DNA from: DASZZX01 sp036260415
GTDB taxonomy: Bacteria; Actinomycetota; Nitriliruptoria; Nitriliruptorales; JAHWKO01
NCBI GenBank assembly: GCA_036260415.1
Contig: DASZZX010000111.1
Location: forward strand, 1 to 22,044
Length of the DNA stretch: 22,044 bases
Direction of reading: 5' to 3'
Positions 1 to 6,808 of this stretch are shown piece after piece. A program made the position numbers and the translations under genes. Position 1 is the first letter of the stretch. Every line of letters starts with the position of its first letter. Under the pieces are notes generated by a model. That model was not told where the DNA came from. It saw only the letters and a program-made list of their open reading frames with translations, and did no database searches.

Positions 1-1090
1 CGTCGTCGCCGACGGCCCGGCGACCGCCGCCGCCACCACCACGACCAACCGGGTGGTCGCGGCCCCGTGCGTCATCACCGCCCGCAACGTCAGCGACGGT
101 CGCGCCCGCGCCGTCGTGATCAACAGCGGCAACGCCAACGCGTGCACCGGACCGGACGGGCTGCACGACGCCGAGACCACCACCGAGATCGCCGGTCGCC
201 TGCTCGGCGTGGCGGCCACCGACGTGCTGGTCTGCTCGACCGGCGTCATCGGCGTCCCGCTGCCCATGGCGCCGCTCGTGGCGGGGCTGCCCCGGGTCGT
301 GGCCGACCTCTCCACCGACGGTGGAGGCCGCGCCGCCCGCGCGATCCTCACCACCGACTCGGTCGACAAGCAGTCGGCCTACCGGGTCGAGGACGCGACC
401 GGGGCCTGCACGGTGGGGGGGATAGCGAAGGGCGCCGGCATGATCGAGCCGGCCATGGCCACCATGCTGGCGGTCGTCACCACCGACGCCCCGCTCACAC
501 CCGCGGTGCTGCGGCCGATGCTCAAGCAGGTGGTCGCCCGGACCTTCAACCGCATCAGCGTCGACGCGTGCGGCTCCACCAACGACACGGTGGTCGTGCT
601 CGCGAGCGGGCACTCGCAGCACCCACCGACGCTCGCGACGTTCCGCAACGGCCTGGAGGCTGTCTGCGCGGACCTGGCCCGCGCGATCGTCGCGGACGGC
701 GAGGGCACGTCCAAGGTGGCCGAGCTGACGGTCAGCGGGGCCGCCCGCGAGCATGACGCGGTGACGCTCGCACGGGCCATCGCAGCCTCGGACCTGTTCC
801 GTGCCGCCCTCGCCGGGGCCGACCCCAACTGGGGTCGTGTGCTGGCCGCGATGGGCACGACCGAGGTCGACTTCGACCCGGCCCGCGTGTCGGTGGCGTT
901 CGGCGGGGTCGCGGTGTGCCGTTTCGGGGTCGCCACCGGCTTCGACCGTGGTCTGGCGGCCGCGGCGCTGTCCCGGCCTGTGGTCGAGATCACCGTGGAC
1001 CTCGGCGGTCGCGGGGAGGCGTCGGCGACCTTCCTGACGGCCGACCTCACGCCCGACTACGTCCGCCTCAACTCCGAGTACACGACATGA
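1..1090 (+). CDS. argJ: Bifunctional glutamate N-acetyltransferase/ornithine acetyltransferase ArgJ (5' end missing)
   Basis: ArgJ transfers the acetyl group from N-acetylornithine to glutamate, closing the cyclic arginine pathway; some family members can also use acetyl-CoA. The reading frame is open from base 2 with no stop. The residues before the first GTG at 53 (TTTTNRVVAAP) match the family region where conserved substrate-loop residues lie, so the true start lies left of the window. The self-cleavage site is visible as KGAGMIEPAMATML; the Thr codon at 461-463 should be the nucleophile that becomes the N-terminus of the beta chain. Further family motifs are NRISVDACGSTNDT, SKVAELTVSG and GADPNWGRVLAAMG. 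The protein ends in LNSEYTT, typical for ArgJ. The stop codon (1088-1090) overlaps the ATG of the next small frame as ATGA. argC probably lies immediately upstream, outside the window. Confidence 0.96.
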   Translation, partial: VVADGPATAAATTTTNRVVAAPCVITARNVSDGRARAVVINSGNANACTGPDGLHDAETTTEIAGRLLGVAATDVLVCSTGVIGVPLPMAPLVAGLPRVVADLSTDGGGRAARAILTTDSVDKQSAYRVEDATGACTVGGIAKGAGMIEPAMATMLAVVTTDAPLTPAVLRPMLKQVVARTFNRISVDACGSTNDTVVVLASGHSQHPPTLATFRNGLEAVCADLARAIVADGEGTSKVAELTVSGAAREHDAVTLARAIAASDLFRAALAGADPNWGRVLAAMGTTEVDFDPARVSVAFGGVAVCRFGVATGFDRGLAAAALSRPVVEITVDLGGRGEASATFLTADLTPDYVRLNSEYTT

Positions 1091-1248
1091 CCGCGCTCGG
1101 GGTCGAGCGACACATGACCGCGCTCGGGGTCGAGCGACACGTGACCGCGCTCGGGGTCGAGCGACACGTGACCGCGCTCGGGGTCGAGCGACACGTGACG
1201 GCGCTCGGGGTCGAGCGACACGTGACGGCGCTAGGGGTCGAGCGACAG
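1087..1248 (+). repeat. Tandem repeat, six 27-bp units, each with a GC hairpin
   Basis: Six head-to-tail 27-bp units begin at 1087, 1114, 1141, 1168, 1195 and 1222. Units 1 and 2 are identical and begin with ATG. Units 3 and 4 are identical and begin with GTG. Units 5 and 6 also begin with GTG and carry GACGGC instead of GACCGC; unit 6 has one more change in the hairpin and ends in G. In units 1-5 the core CGCTCG-GGGT-CGAGCG is a perfect 6-bp stem with a 4-nt loop. In unit 6 the change to CGCTAG breaks one pair. The unit length is a multiple of three, so every copy keeps the reading frame open. Confidence 0.98.
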
Positions 1249-1284
1249 ATGACGACCGTGCTGGTGCGCGGGAGGGGTCGATGA
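1087..1284 (+). CDS. Putative translationally coupled repeat peptide (65 aa) between argJ and argB
   Basis: This frame starts with the ATG that overlaps the argJ stop (ATGA, 1087-1090) and ends with the TGA that overlaps the argB start (ATGA, 1281-1284). It encodes six copies of a nonapeptide (MTALGVERH, with V for M in units 3-6 and a final Q for H in unit 6) and an 11-residue tail rich in Arg and Gly. There is no signal peptide, membrane segment or domain that I recognise. Perfect end-to-end coupling suggests that ribosomes leaving argJ can read through to argB. Its role may therefore be to carry ribosomes across the gap and not to make a functional peptide. It could also be only a by-product of repeat expansion in a coding-compatible length. 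No function is assigned. Confidence 0.4.
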   Translation: MTALGVERHMTALGVERHVTALGVERHVTALGVERHVTALGVERHVTALGVERQMTTVLVRGRGR

Positions 1285-2186
1285 GCCCGGTCGTCCCCAC
1301 CGACCAGCGTGCGACCGCCGCCCAGGCCAAGGCGGTGGTGCTGCGCGAGGCGTTGCCGTGGATCACCCGCTTCCACGGCGCCACCGTCGTGATCAAGTAC
1401 GGCGGCAACGCCATGGTGGACGACGAGCTCAAGCGTTCGTTCGCTGCCGACGTCGCGCTGCTGCACTTCGTCGGCCTCCGCCCGGTCATCGTCCACGGGG
1501 GAGGACCACAGATCAGCGCCGTGGCGGAGAGCATGGGCCTGCAGGCGCGGTTCGTCGGGGGACTGCGGGTCACCGATGACGCCACCATGGACGTGGTGCG
1601 GATGGTGCTGCTCGGGCGCGTCAACCCCGAGCTGGTCGGTCTGGTCCAGTCGGCCGGTGCGCCGGCGGTGGGGGTGGCCGGCACCGACGCGGACCTGCTG
1701 GTGGTCCGCCCCGCCCGCGGCCCCGCGGACGAGGATCTTGGCCGGGTCGGGGAGGTGGAGCGGGTGGACCCCAAGGTGGTGATGCGCCTCCTGGACGACG
1801 GGTTCGTCCCAGTGGTGGCCACGGTCGGGCGGGACGCCGACGGCCTCGACCGCAACATCAACGCCGACGTCGCGTGCGGCGCGATTGCGGCGGCGCTCGG
1901 GGCCGAGAAGCTCGTCTACCTCACCGACGTGCCCGGCCTGTACCACGACCTCGGCGACGAGGGTTCGCTGCTGTCGGAGGTCTCGGTCCGGCGGCTGCAG
2001 GAGATGCTTGCCGCTGACCAGCTGCACGCCGGGATGCGTCCGAAGGTCGCGTCGATCGTGACCGCTCTGCGCGCCGGCGTCCCCCAGGCACACGTCCTGG
2101 ATGGGCGCGTGCTGCACGCGATCCTGCTGGAGATCTTCACCGACGAGGGGATCGGCACCATGATCACCAACCCGGAGGCAGGCTGA
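1281..2186 (+). CDS. argB: Acetylglutamate kinase ArgB
   Basis: ArgB phosphorylates N-acetylglutamate with ATP, the step usually subject to arginine feedback in organisms with the cyclic pathway. The 301-residue product has the amino-acid-kinase fold motifs: VVIKYGGNAM (Lys39), VHGGGPQI (residues 71-78), RNINADVACGAIAAALGA and a late GMRPKV segment. The N-terminal stretch of about 30 residues before the fold (AKAVVLREALPWITRF) resembles the extra helix found in arginine-sensitive, hexameric enzymes, so feedback inhibition is likely by family knowledge. The ATG at 1281 follows a GGAGGGG ribosome-binding site at 1271-1277, and no upstream in-frame ATG or GTG exists through the repeat array. The stop overlaps the argD start as TGATG. 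Confidence 0.97.
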   Translation: MSPVVPTDQRATAAQAKAVVLREALPWITRFHGATVVIKYGGNAMVDDELKRSFAADVALLHFVGLRPVIVHGGGPQISAVAESMGLQARFVGGLRVTDDATMDVVRMVLLGRVNPELVGLVQSAGAPAVGVAGTDADLLVVRPARGPADEDLGRVGEVERVDPKVVMRLLDDGFVPVVATVGRDADGLDRNINADVACGAIAAALGAEKLVYLTDVPGLYHDLGDEGSLLSEVSVRRLQEMLAADQLHAGMRPKVASIVTALRAGVPQAHVLDGRVLHAILLEIFTDEGIGTMITNPEAG

Positions 2187-3412
2187 TGGACGCCGCGGCG
2201 CACCTCCAGAGCCTGCAGCAGCGCTGGGAGGCACACCTGCTCCCCACCTACCGCACCCCCCCACTCGCGTTCGTCCGCGGCGACGGCAGCGCCCTGCTGG
2301 ACGCCGAGGACCGCCCGTATCTCGACTTCCTGTCGGGCCTGGCCGTCACCGGCCTGGGTCACGCCCACCCGGCGGTCGCCGCGACGGTCGCGGCGCAGGC
2401 GCGCACCCTGACCCACACCTCCAACCTGTTCATCACCGAGCCGCCGGTCGCCCTCGCGGAACGCCTCGCCACGCTCCTGGGCTGGCAGGACGGCCGCGCG
2501 TTCCTGTGCAACAGCGGCGCGGAGGCGAACGAGGCCGCCATCAAGCTCGCACGTCGCCACGGCCTGGCACAGCAGCCGGGCAAGTACCGGCTGGTCACGC
2601 TGGAGGGCTCCTTCCACGGCCGCACCCTCGCCACGCTCGAGGCGACCGGTCAACTGGCCAAGCACGGCCCGTTCCAGCCGCTGGCGGGCTTCGTCGACCA
2701 CGTCCCGTACGACGATCCCGAGGCCCTGCAGCGCGCCGTGGGCCCCGACACCTGCGCGGTCCTGCTGGAGGTGATCCAAGGCGAGGCGGGGATCCGGCCC
2801 GTGCCCAGCGAGGTCCTGGTGGCAGCACGCGAGGCGTGCGACGCCCACGGGGCGCTGCTGATCGTCGACGAGGTGCAGACCGGAGTGGGACGCACCGGCA
2901 GCTGGTTCGCGTGGCAGGCGTCGGCGATCGTCCCCGACGTGGTGACGCTGGCCAAGGGGCTGGCCAACGGGCTGCCGGTCGGCGCGTGCGTCGCGCACGG
3001 AACCGCTGCGGGCGCGTTCGTGCCCGGCGACCACGCCTCGACCTTCGGCGGCAACCCGGTGTGCTGCGCCGCGGCGCTGGCGGTGCTCGACACCATCGCC
3101 TCGCAGGGCCTGGTCGCGGCCGCGGCGACCCGCGGTCGCCAGCTCGCGTCGGCCCTGTCGCGACTCGCCGGGTCCGCCTCGTTCGCCGCCGGGGTGCGCG
3201 GCCGCGGCCTGCTGCTCGCGCTGCAGCTCGACCGGCCCGCCGCCGCGGCGGTCGAGGCGGCCTGCCGAGAACGGTTCCTGCTCGTCAACGCCGTCACGCA
3301 CGACGCGCTGCGGTTCGCCCCGCCGCTGACCGTGACCGCCGAGGAGATCGACCTGGCGGTGTCCACCGTCGCGGCGGCGCTGCACACCGTCGCCGACGAG
3401 GTGGCGTCATGA
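2186..3412 (+). CDS. argD: Acetylornithine aminotransferase ArgD
   Basis: A PLP-dependent class III aminotransferase that converts N-acetylglutamate semialdehyde to N-acetylornithine using glutamate as amino donor. The 408-residue product shows the family landmarks: CNSGAEANEAAIKLAR (cofactor phosphate site), SFHGRTLATLEATGQ, DEVQTGVGRTGSWFAWQ (Asp binding the pyridine nitrogen) and TLAKGLANGLPVGA, in which Lys257 (codon 2954-2956) should form the Schiff base. TFGGNPVCCAAALAVL follows near residue 290. The ATG at 2186 overlaps the argB stop. The position within the arg operon favours ArgD over related ornithine or GABA aminotransferases. The TGA at 3410-3412 overlaps the ATG of a following mini-frame. 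Confidence 0.96.
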   Translation: MDAAAHLQSLQQRWEAHLLPTYRTPPLAFVRGDGSALLDAEDRPYLDFLSGLAVTGLGHAHPAVAATVAAQARTLTHTSNLFITEPPVALAERLATLLGWQDGRAFLCNSGAEANEAAIKLARRHGLAQQPGKYRLVTLEGSFHGRTLATLEATGQLAKHGPFQPLAGFVDHVPYDDPEALQRAVGPDTCAVLLEVIQGEAGIRPVPSEVLVAAREACDAHGALLIVDEVQTGVGRTGSWFAWQASAIVPDVVTLAKGLANGLPVGACVAHGTAAGAFVPGDHASTFGGNPVCCAAALAVLDTIASQGLVAAAATRGRQLASALSRLAGSASFAAGVRGRGLLLALQLDRPAAAAVEAACRERFLLVNAVTHDALRFAPPLTVTAEEIDLAVSTVAAALHTVADEVAS

Positions 3413-3507
3413 CCCGACGGGCGCGCGTGGCACGGCGGGCGGCAACGGCTCCGACGCTGCGCACTGGGGACACTGCCGCCGCGGTCGACCGCGCCGCGGG
3501 CGGCTGA
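3409..3507 (+). CDS. Putative coupled mini-ORF (32 aa) between argD and argF
   Basis: A short frame begins with an ATG overlapping the argD stop (ATGA, 3409-3412) and ends with TGA at 3505-3507, one base before the argF GTG at 3509. The 32-residue product starts MTRRARVARRAATAP and is strongly basic, with seven Arg. No domain or signal is visible. It fills the whole 96-nt gap between argD and argF, as the repeat frame does between argJ and argB. A role as a ribosome-bridging leader for argF is plausible because argF lacks a strong Shine-Dalgarno sequence. Chance is the main alternative: high-GC sequence keeps random frames open. Confidence 0.3.
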   Translation: MTRRARVARRAATAPTLRTGDTAAAVDRAAGG

Positions 3508-3508
3508 C

Positions 3509-4411
3509 GTGGAGGACCTGCTCAGCGTGGCCGACCTGGATCCTGACGCCCTGCGCCGGCTGCTCGACCTGGCCGACGAGCTGCGCTCCGACCGGCGTCA
3601 GCGTCACGAGCTGACAGGGCGCACGGTCGCGCTGATCTTCGAGAAACCGTCGACCCGCACGCGGGTGTCGTTCCAGGTGGCGGTGGCCGAGCTGGGCGGG
3701 CACCCGCTGCCGCTCTCTGCGCAGGAGCTGCAGCTGGGCCGCGGCGAGACCCTCGCCGACACCGGCGTGGTGCTGTCGCGCTACGTGCACGCGATCGTCC
3801 TCCGCACGTTCGGGCAGGATCGGCTCGAGCAGCTGGCCGCAGCGGCGGCCGTGCCGGTCGTCAACGCCCTCAGCGACAGTGAGCATCCGTGCCAGGCGCT
3901 GGCCGACCTGCAGACCGTTCGGACCGAGTGCGGGACGCTGGAGGGCGTCACGCTGGCGTACGTGGGCGACGGCAACAACGTGGCCCACTCGCTGCTGCTC
4001 GCCGGCGGCCTGGCCCGGATGCAGGTGCGCATCGGACACCCCTCCGGCTACGCCCCCGACACGCACGTGGTGGAGCAGGCGAGGGCGCTGGGCGCGACGG
4101 TGGTGGTCACCGAGGACGCGCGCGCCGCGGTGCAGGGAGCCGATGCCGTCTACACCGACGTGTGGGCCTCGATGGGTCAGGAGGCCGAGGCCGAGCAGCG
4201 TCGCCGCACCTTCGCGCCCTACCGGGTGGACGCCACCCTGATGCGCGCGGCGGCGCCCGGCGCGATCTTCCTGCACTGCCTGCCCGCCCACCGCGGCGAG
4301 GAGGTCACGGACGAGGTGCTCGACGGGCCGGCGTCCCGGGTCCTCGACCAGGCCGAGAACCGCCTGCACGTGCAGAAGGCGCTTCTGCTCACTCTGCTCG
4401 GAGGGGCCTGA
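3509..4411 (+). CDS. argF: Ornithine carbamoyltransferase ArgF
   Basis: ArgF makes citrulline from ornithine and carbamoyl phosphate. The 300-residue product has the carbamoyl-phosphate motif STRTR (residues 48-52, within FEKPSTRTRVSF), the HPCQALADLQT motif, the YVGDGNNVAHSLLLAG segment and the ornithine-binding HCLPAHRGEEV loop (from residue 256). Length is normal for the anabolic enzyme. The GTG at 3509 is the only reasonable start: upstream in-frame codons back to the argD stop contain no ATG or GTG, and the resulting N-terminus (MEDLLSVADLDPDALRRLLDLA) matches the family. The ribosome-binding site is weak, so coupling to the preceding frame may matter. One base separates its stop from the argR start. 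Confidence 0.97.
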   Translation: MEDLLSVADLDPDALRRLLDLADELRSDRRQRHELTGRTVALIFEKPSTRTRVSFQVAVAELGGHPLPLSAQELQLGRGETLADTGVVLSRYVHAIVLRTFGQDRLEQLAAAAAVPVVNALSDSEHPCQALADLQTVRTECGTLEGVTLAYVGDGNNVAHSLLLAGGLARMQVRIGHPSGYAPDTHVVEQARALGATVVVTEDARAAVQGADAVYTDVWASMGQEAEAEQRRRTFAPYRVDATLMRAAAPGAIFLHCLPAHRGEEVTDEVLDGPASRVLDQAENRLHVQKALLLTLLGGA

Positions 4412-4412
4412 C

Positions 4413-4889
4413 GTGGGCACCCGCGGCATCGGCAAGCCCGAGCGCCAACGGCTCATCCGCAGCCTCCTGGCCGACCACGAGGTGCGCTCGCAGGAGCAGC
4501 TGCTCGGTCTCCTATCCCACGAGGGGGTCGCCACCACGCAGGCCACGGTCTCGCGTGACCTCGACGACCTCGGAGCGGTGAAGGTCCGTGGTCCCGGCGG
4601 CGAGCTGGTCTATCGCTTGGCCAGCGATCCCGGACCCGCGACCGCCCGCGACCGGCTGGCCGCGACCGTGCAGCAGTTCGTGGTGCGGATCGCCGCCAGC
4701 GGCAACCTGGCCGTGCTGCAGACCCCGCCGGCCGGAGCCGGGCCGGTCGCCAGCGCCATCGACCTGGCCGAGCTCCCCGGCGTCCTGGCCACGATCGCCG
4801 GCGACGACACCGTGGTCGTCATCGCCAAGGAGCAGGTCGGCGGTGCCGAGCTCGCCGACCGCTTCCGCCGGCTCGCCGAGACCACCTGA
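4413..4889 (+). CDS. argR: Arginine repressor ArgR
   Basis: ArgR is a hexameric, arginine-dependent repressor that binds ARG boxes ahead of arginine genes. The 158-residue product has the N-terminal winged helix-turn-helix (about residues 8-70), with the recognition segment TTQATVSRDLDDLGAVKV. The C-terminal oligomerisation and arginine-binding domain (about 83-158) carries GPVASAID and the conserved GDDTVVVI (130-137). The GTG at 4413 lies just after the argF stop. Encoding the regulator inside the operon between argF and argG is the usual actinobacterial order and suggests autoregulation from the upstream operon promoter, which lies outside this window. No ARG box was identified here. Confidence 0.96.
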   Translation: MGTRGIGKPERQRLIRSLLADHEVRSQEQLLGLLSHEGVATTQATVSRDLDDLGAVKVRGPGGELVYRLASDPGPATARDRLAATVQQFVVRIAASGNLAVLQTPPAGAGPVASAIDLAELPGVLATIAGDDTVVVIAKEQVGGAELADRFRRLAETT

Positions 4890-4904
4890 CCGGGAGGCTC
4901 CGTC

Positions 4905-6161
4905 ATGGCACGCAACCGTCTCGTCCTCGCCTACTCCGGCGGGCTGGACACGTCCGTCGCGATCCGCTGGCTCGACGAGCACCTCGGCTACGACGTGATC
5001 GCGCTGGCCGTGGACGTCGGCCAGGCAGCCGACGGCGACGGCATGGAGGTGATCCGCCAGCGTGCGCTGCGCTGCGGGGCGGTCGACGCCGTCGTCGTGG
5101 ATGCGTGCGACGAGTTCGCCGAGCACTTCGTGGCGCCGGCCATCCGCGCCAACGCTCTGTACATGGGCAAGTACCCGCTCGTGTCGGCTCTGTCGCGACC
5201 GCTGATCGTTCGTCACCTCGTGCGGGTGGCGCGTGCGACCGGCGCCACGGCCGTCTCGCACGGGTGCACCGGCAAGGGCAACGACCAGGTGCGGTTCGAG
5301 GTCGGCACGATGTGCCTGGCGCCGGACCTGACGGTCGAGGCGCCCATCCGTTCGTGGGGCCTGACCCGCGACCAGGCGATCGCGTGGGCGGAGGAGCGTG
5401 GGGTCCCGGTCCCGGTGACCAGGGCGAGCCCCTACTCGATCGACGAGAACCTGTGGGGGCGCACCGCCGAGTGCGGGATCCTGGAGGACCCGTGGGTCAA
5501 GCCGCCGGAGGACGTCTACGCCCGTTCGGTCAGCCCGCTCGCAACGCCGGACACACCGCAGGAGCTGACCATCACGTTCGCGGCCGGGCTGCCGGTCGCG
5601 GTCGACGGCAAGGAGATGGCGCTGGCCGATCTGGTCGCCGAGGTCGACCGCCGGGCCGGCACCCACGGCGTCGGACGGATCGACATGATCGAGGACCGTC
5701 TGGTCGGCATCAAGAGCCGCGAGATCTACGAATGTCCCGGCGCGGTCACCCTGCTGACCGCACACCGTGATCTCGAGGATCTGTGCCTCGAGCAGGAGCT
5801 CGCTGACCACAAGCGCCACGAAGAGGGTCGCTACGCCCAGCTGATCTACAACGGTCTGTGGTGGGGTCCGCTCAAGCGGGCCATCGACGCGTTCGTGGAG
5901 GAGGCCAGTCGCGAGGTCCGCGGCGATGTCCGGGTGGAGCTGTTCAAGGGTCAGGCGTCCGTGGTCGGCCGGCGCAGCGACGTGGCCCTGTACGACGAGT
6001 CGCTGGCGACCTACGGCGGGGACGACCGCTTCGACCACACGCAGGCGGAGGGCTTCGTGCGGCTGTGGGGCTTGCCGTTGAAGACCTGGGCGCGGGTCTC
6101 CCACGCCGCCACGGTCGACCCGCCCGCTGCGGCGCGGCGACAGAGCGGTGCGCGGCGCTGA
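4905..6161 (+). CDS. argG: Argininosuccinate synthase ArgG
   Basis: ArgG joins citrulline and aspartate with ATP to give argininosuccinate. The 418-residue product starts with the PP-loop ATP pyrophosphatase motif LAYSGGLDTS (about residues 8-17). It continues with the family motifs SHGCTGKGNDQVRFE, YSIDENLWGRTAECG and EDRLVGIKSREIYECPGA. Length fits the bacterial type I enzyme. The ATG at 4905 follows a GGGAGG ribosome-binding site at 4892-4897, 15 nt after the argR stop. The last 15 or so residues (VDPPAAARRQSGARR) form a basic tail of no obvious role. An 83-nt gap follows before the Uma2-like gene. Confidence 0.97.
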   Translation: MARNRLVLAYSGGLDTSVAIRWLDEHLGYDVIALAVDVGQAADGDGMEVIRQRALRCGAVDAVVVDACDEFAEHFVAPAIRANALYMGKYPLVSALSRPLIVRHLVRVARATGATAVSHGCTGKGNDQVRFEVGTMCLAPDLTVEAPIRSWGLTRDQAIAWAEERGVPVPVTRASPYSIDENLWGRTAECGILEDPWVKPPEDVYARSVSPLATPDTPQELTITFAAGLPVAVDGKEMALADLVAEVDRRAGTHGVGRIDMIEDRLVGIKSREIYECPGAVTLLTAHRDLEDLCLEQELADHKRHEEGRYAQLIYNGLWWGPLKRAIDAFVEEASREVRGDVRVELFKGQASVVGRRSDVALYDESLATYGGDDRFDHTQAEGFVRLWGLPLKTWARVSHAATVDPPAAARRQSGARR

Positions 6162-6244
6162 CGTCCACAGGCACGGACGGGGCGTGCGGACGCTGCGGCG
6201 TACGCTCCCCTTACGGTCCGGCGCATGGCACAGCGAGGTGAGCG

Positions 6245-6808
6245 ATGGGATCGGCGGCACCGGCGCGCTACACCTACGACGACCTGCTGGCCATGCCCGA
6301 GGACCTGGTTCGACGCGAGATCATCGACGGCGAGCTGATCGTGAGCCCGTCGCCGTCGGTGCGCCACCAGCGCGCGGTGACGCAACTGATCCGTCACCTC
6401 GCCAACTGGACCGACGACCACGGTGGTGAGGTCCTGCCGGGCCCGTTCGACGTGTTCGTCCGCGCGGACACGGTGGTGCAGCCGGACGTGCTGGTCCTCG
6501 GGCCGGCGCGGGCGCACCTGCTGGTCGAGCGGCCGCTCACGGTGCCGCCCGACCTGGTGGTCGAGGTCTCGTCGCCGTCGACCCGCCGGCTCGATCTCAC
6601 CCGCCGGCTCGACGTGTACCAGCGCTTCGCCGTCGCAGAGCACTGGTTCGTCGACCTCGAACAGGACCTCGTGGAGGTCCGCCGGCTGCGCGTGGACGGT
6701 CGGTACGCCGCAGCGGTCCGTGTCGGCCGGGGCCACGTGCTCGGATCCCGCCTGCTGCCCGGGTTCGCGCTGGCGGTCGATCGGGTGCTGGGACCGGCCG
6801 ACGGGTGA
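6245..6808 (+). CDS. Uma2 family (DUF820) protein, probable PD-(D/E)XK nuclease fold with Lys-to-Arg change
   Basis: The 187-residue product has the Uma2/DUF820 layout: an N-terminal YTYDDLLAMPED segment, a central VVQPDVLVL strand (Asp81), PPDLVVEVSSPSTRRLD (Glu107) and a C-terminal AEHWFVDLEQ segment. Uma2 proteins belong to the PD-(D/E)XK nuclease superfamily; cellular roles are mostly unknown. In the family a Lys normally sits four residues before the Tyr of the final motif (D-x3-K-x3-Y). Here that position is Arg121 (D117, R121, Y125), so catalysis may be weak or lost. The ATG at 6245 follows a GAGGTGAG stretch. The stop overlaps the argH GTG (GTGA, 6805-6808), so it is translated with the arginine operon even though nothing suggests a direct role in that pathway. 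Confidence 0.9.
   Translation: MGSAAPARYTYDDLLAMPEDLVRREIIDGELIVSPSPSVRHQRAVTQLIRHLANWTDDHGGEVLPGPFDVFVRADTVVQPDVLVLGPARAHLLVERPLTVPPDLVVEVSSPSTRRLDLTRRLDVYQRFAVAEHWFVDLEQDLVEVRRLRVDGRYAAAVRVGRGHVLGSRLLPGFALAVDRVLGPADG

Noticed and set aside
1087..1248. CRISPR array
   Set aside because: The units are directly adjacent with no spacers and there are no cas genes.
1068..2264. Minus-strand frame through the 27-bp repeats and argB
   Set aside because: The repeat gives an open frame on this strand too (CRSTPSAVT units), but the rest is antisense to argB and there is no start or ribosome-binding support.
1916..3385. 489-codon open frame on the minus strand opposite argB/argD
   Set aside because: Low-complexity Arg/Gly/Gln-rich translation without domains, a shadow of argB and argD.
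4512..6260. 582-codon open frame on the minus strand opposite argR/argG
   Set aside because: It lies antisense to two clear arginine genes, has no recognisable domain and arises from GC-rich third positions.
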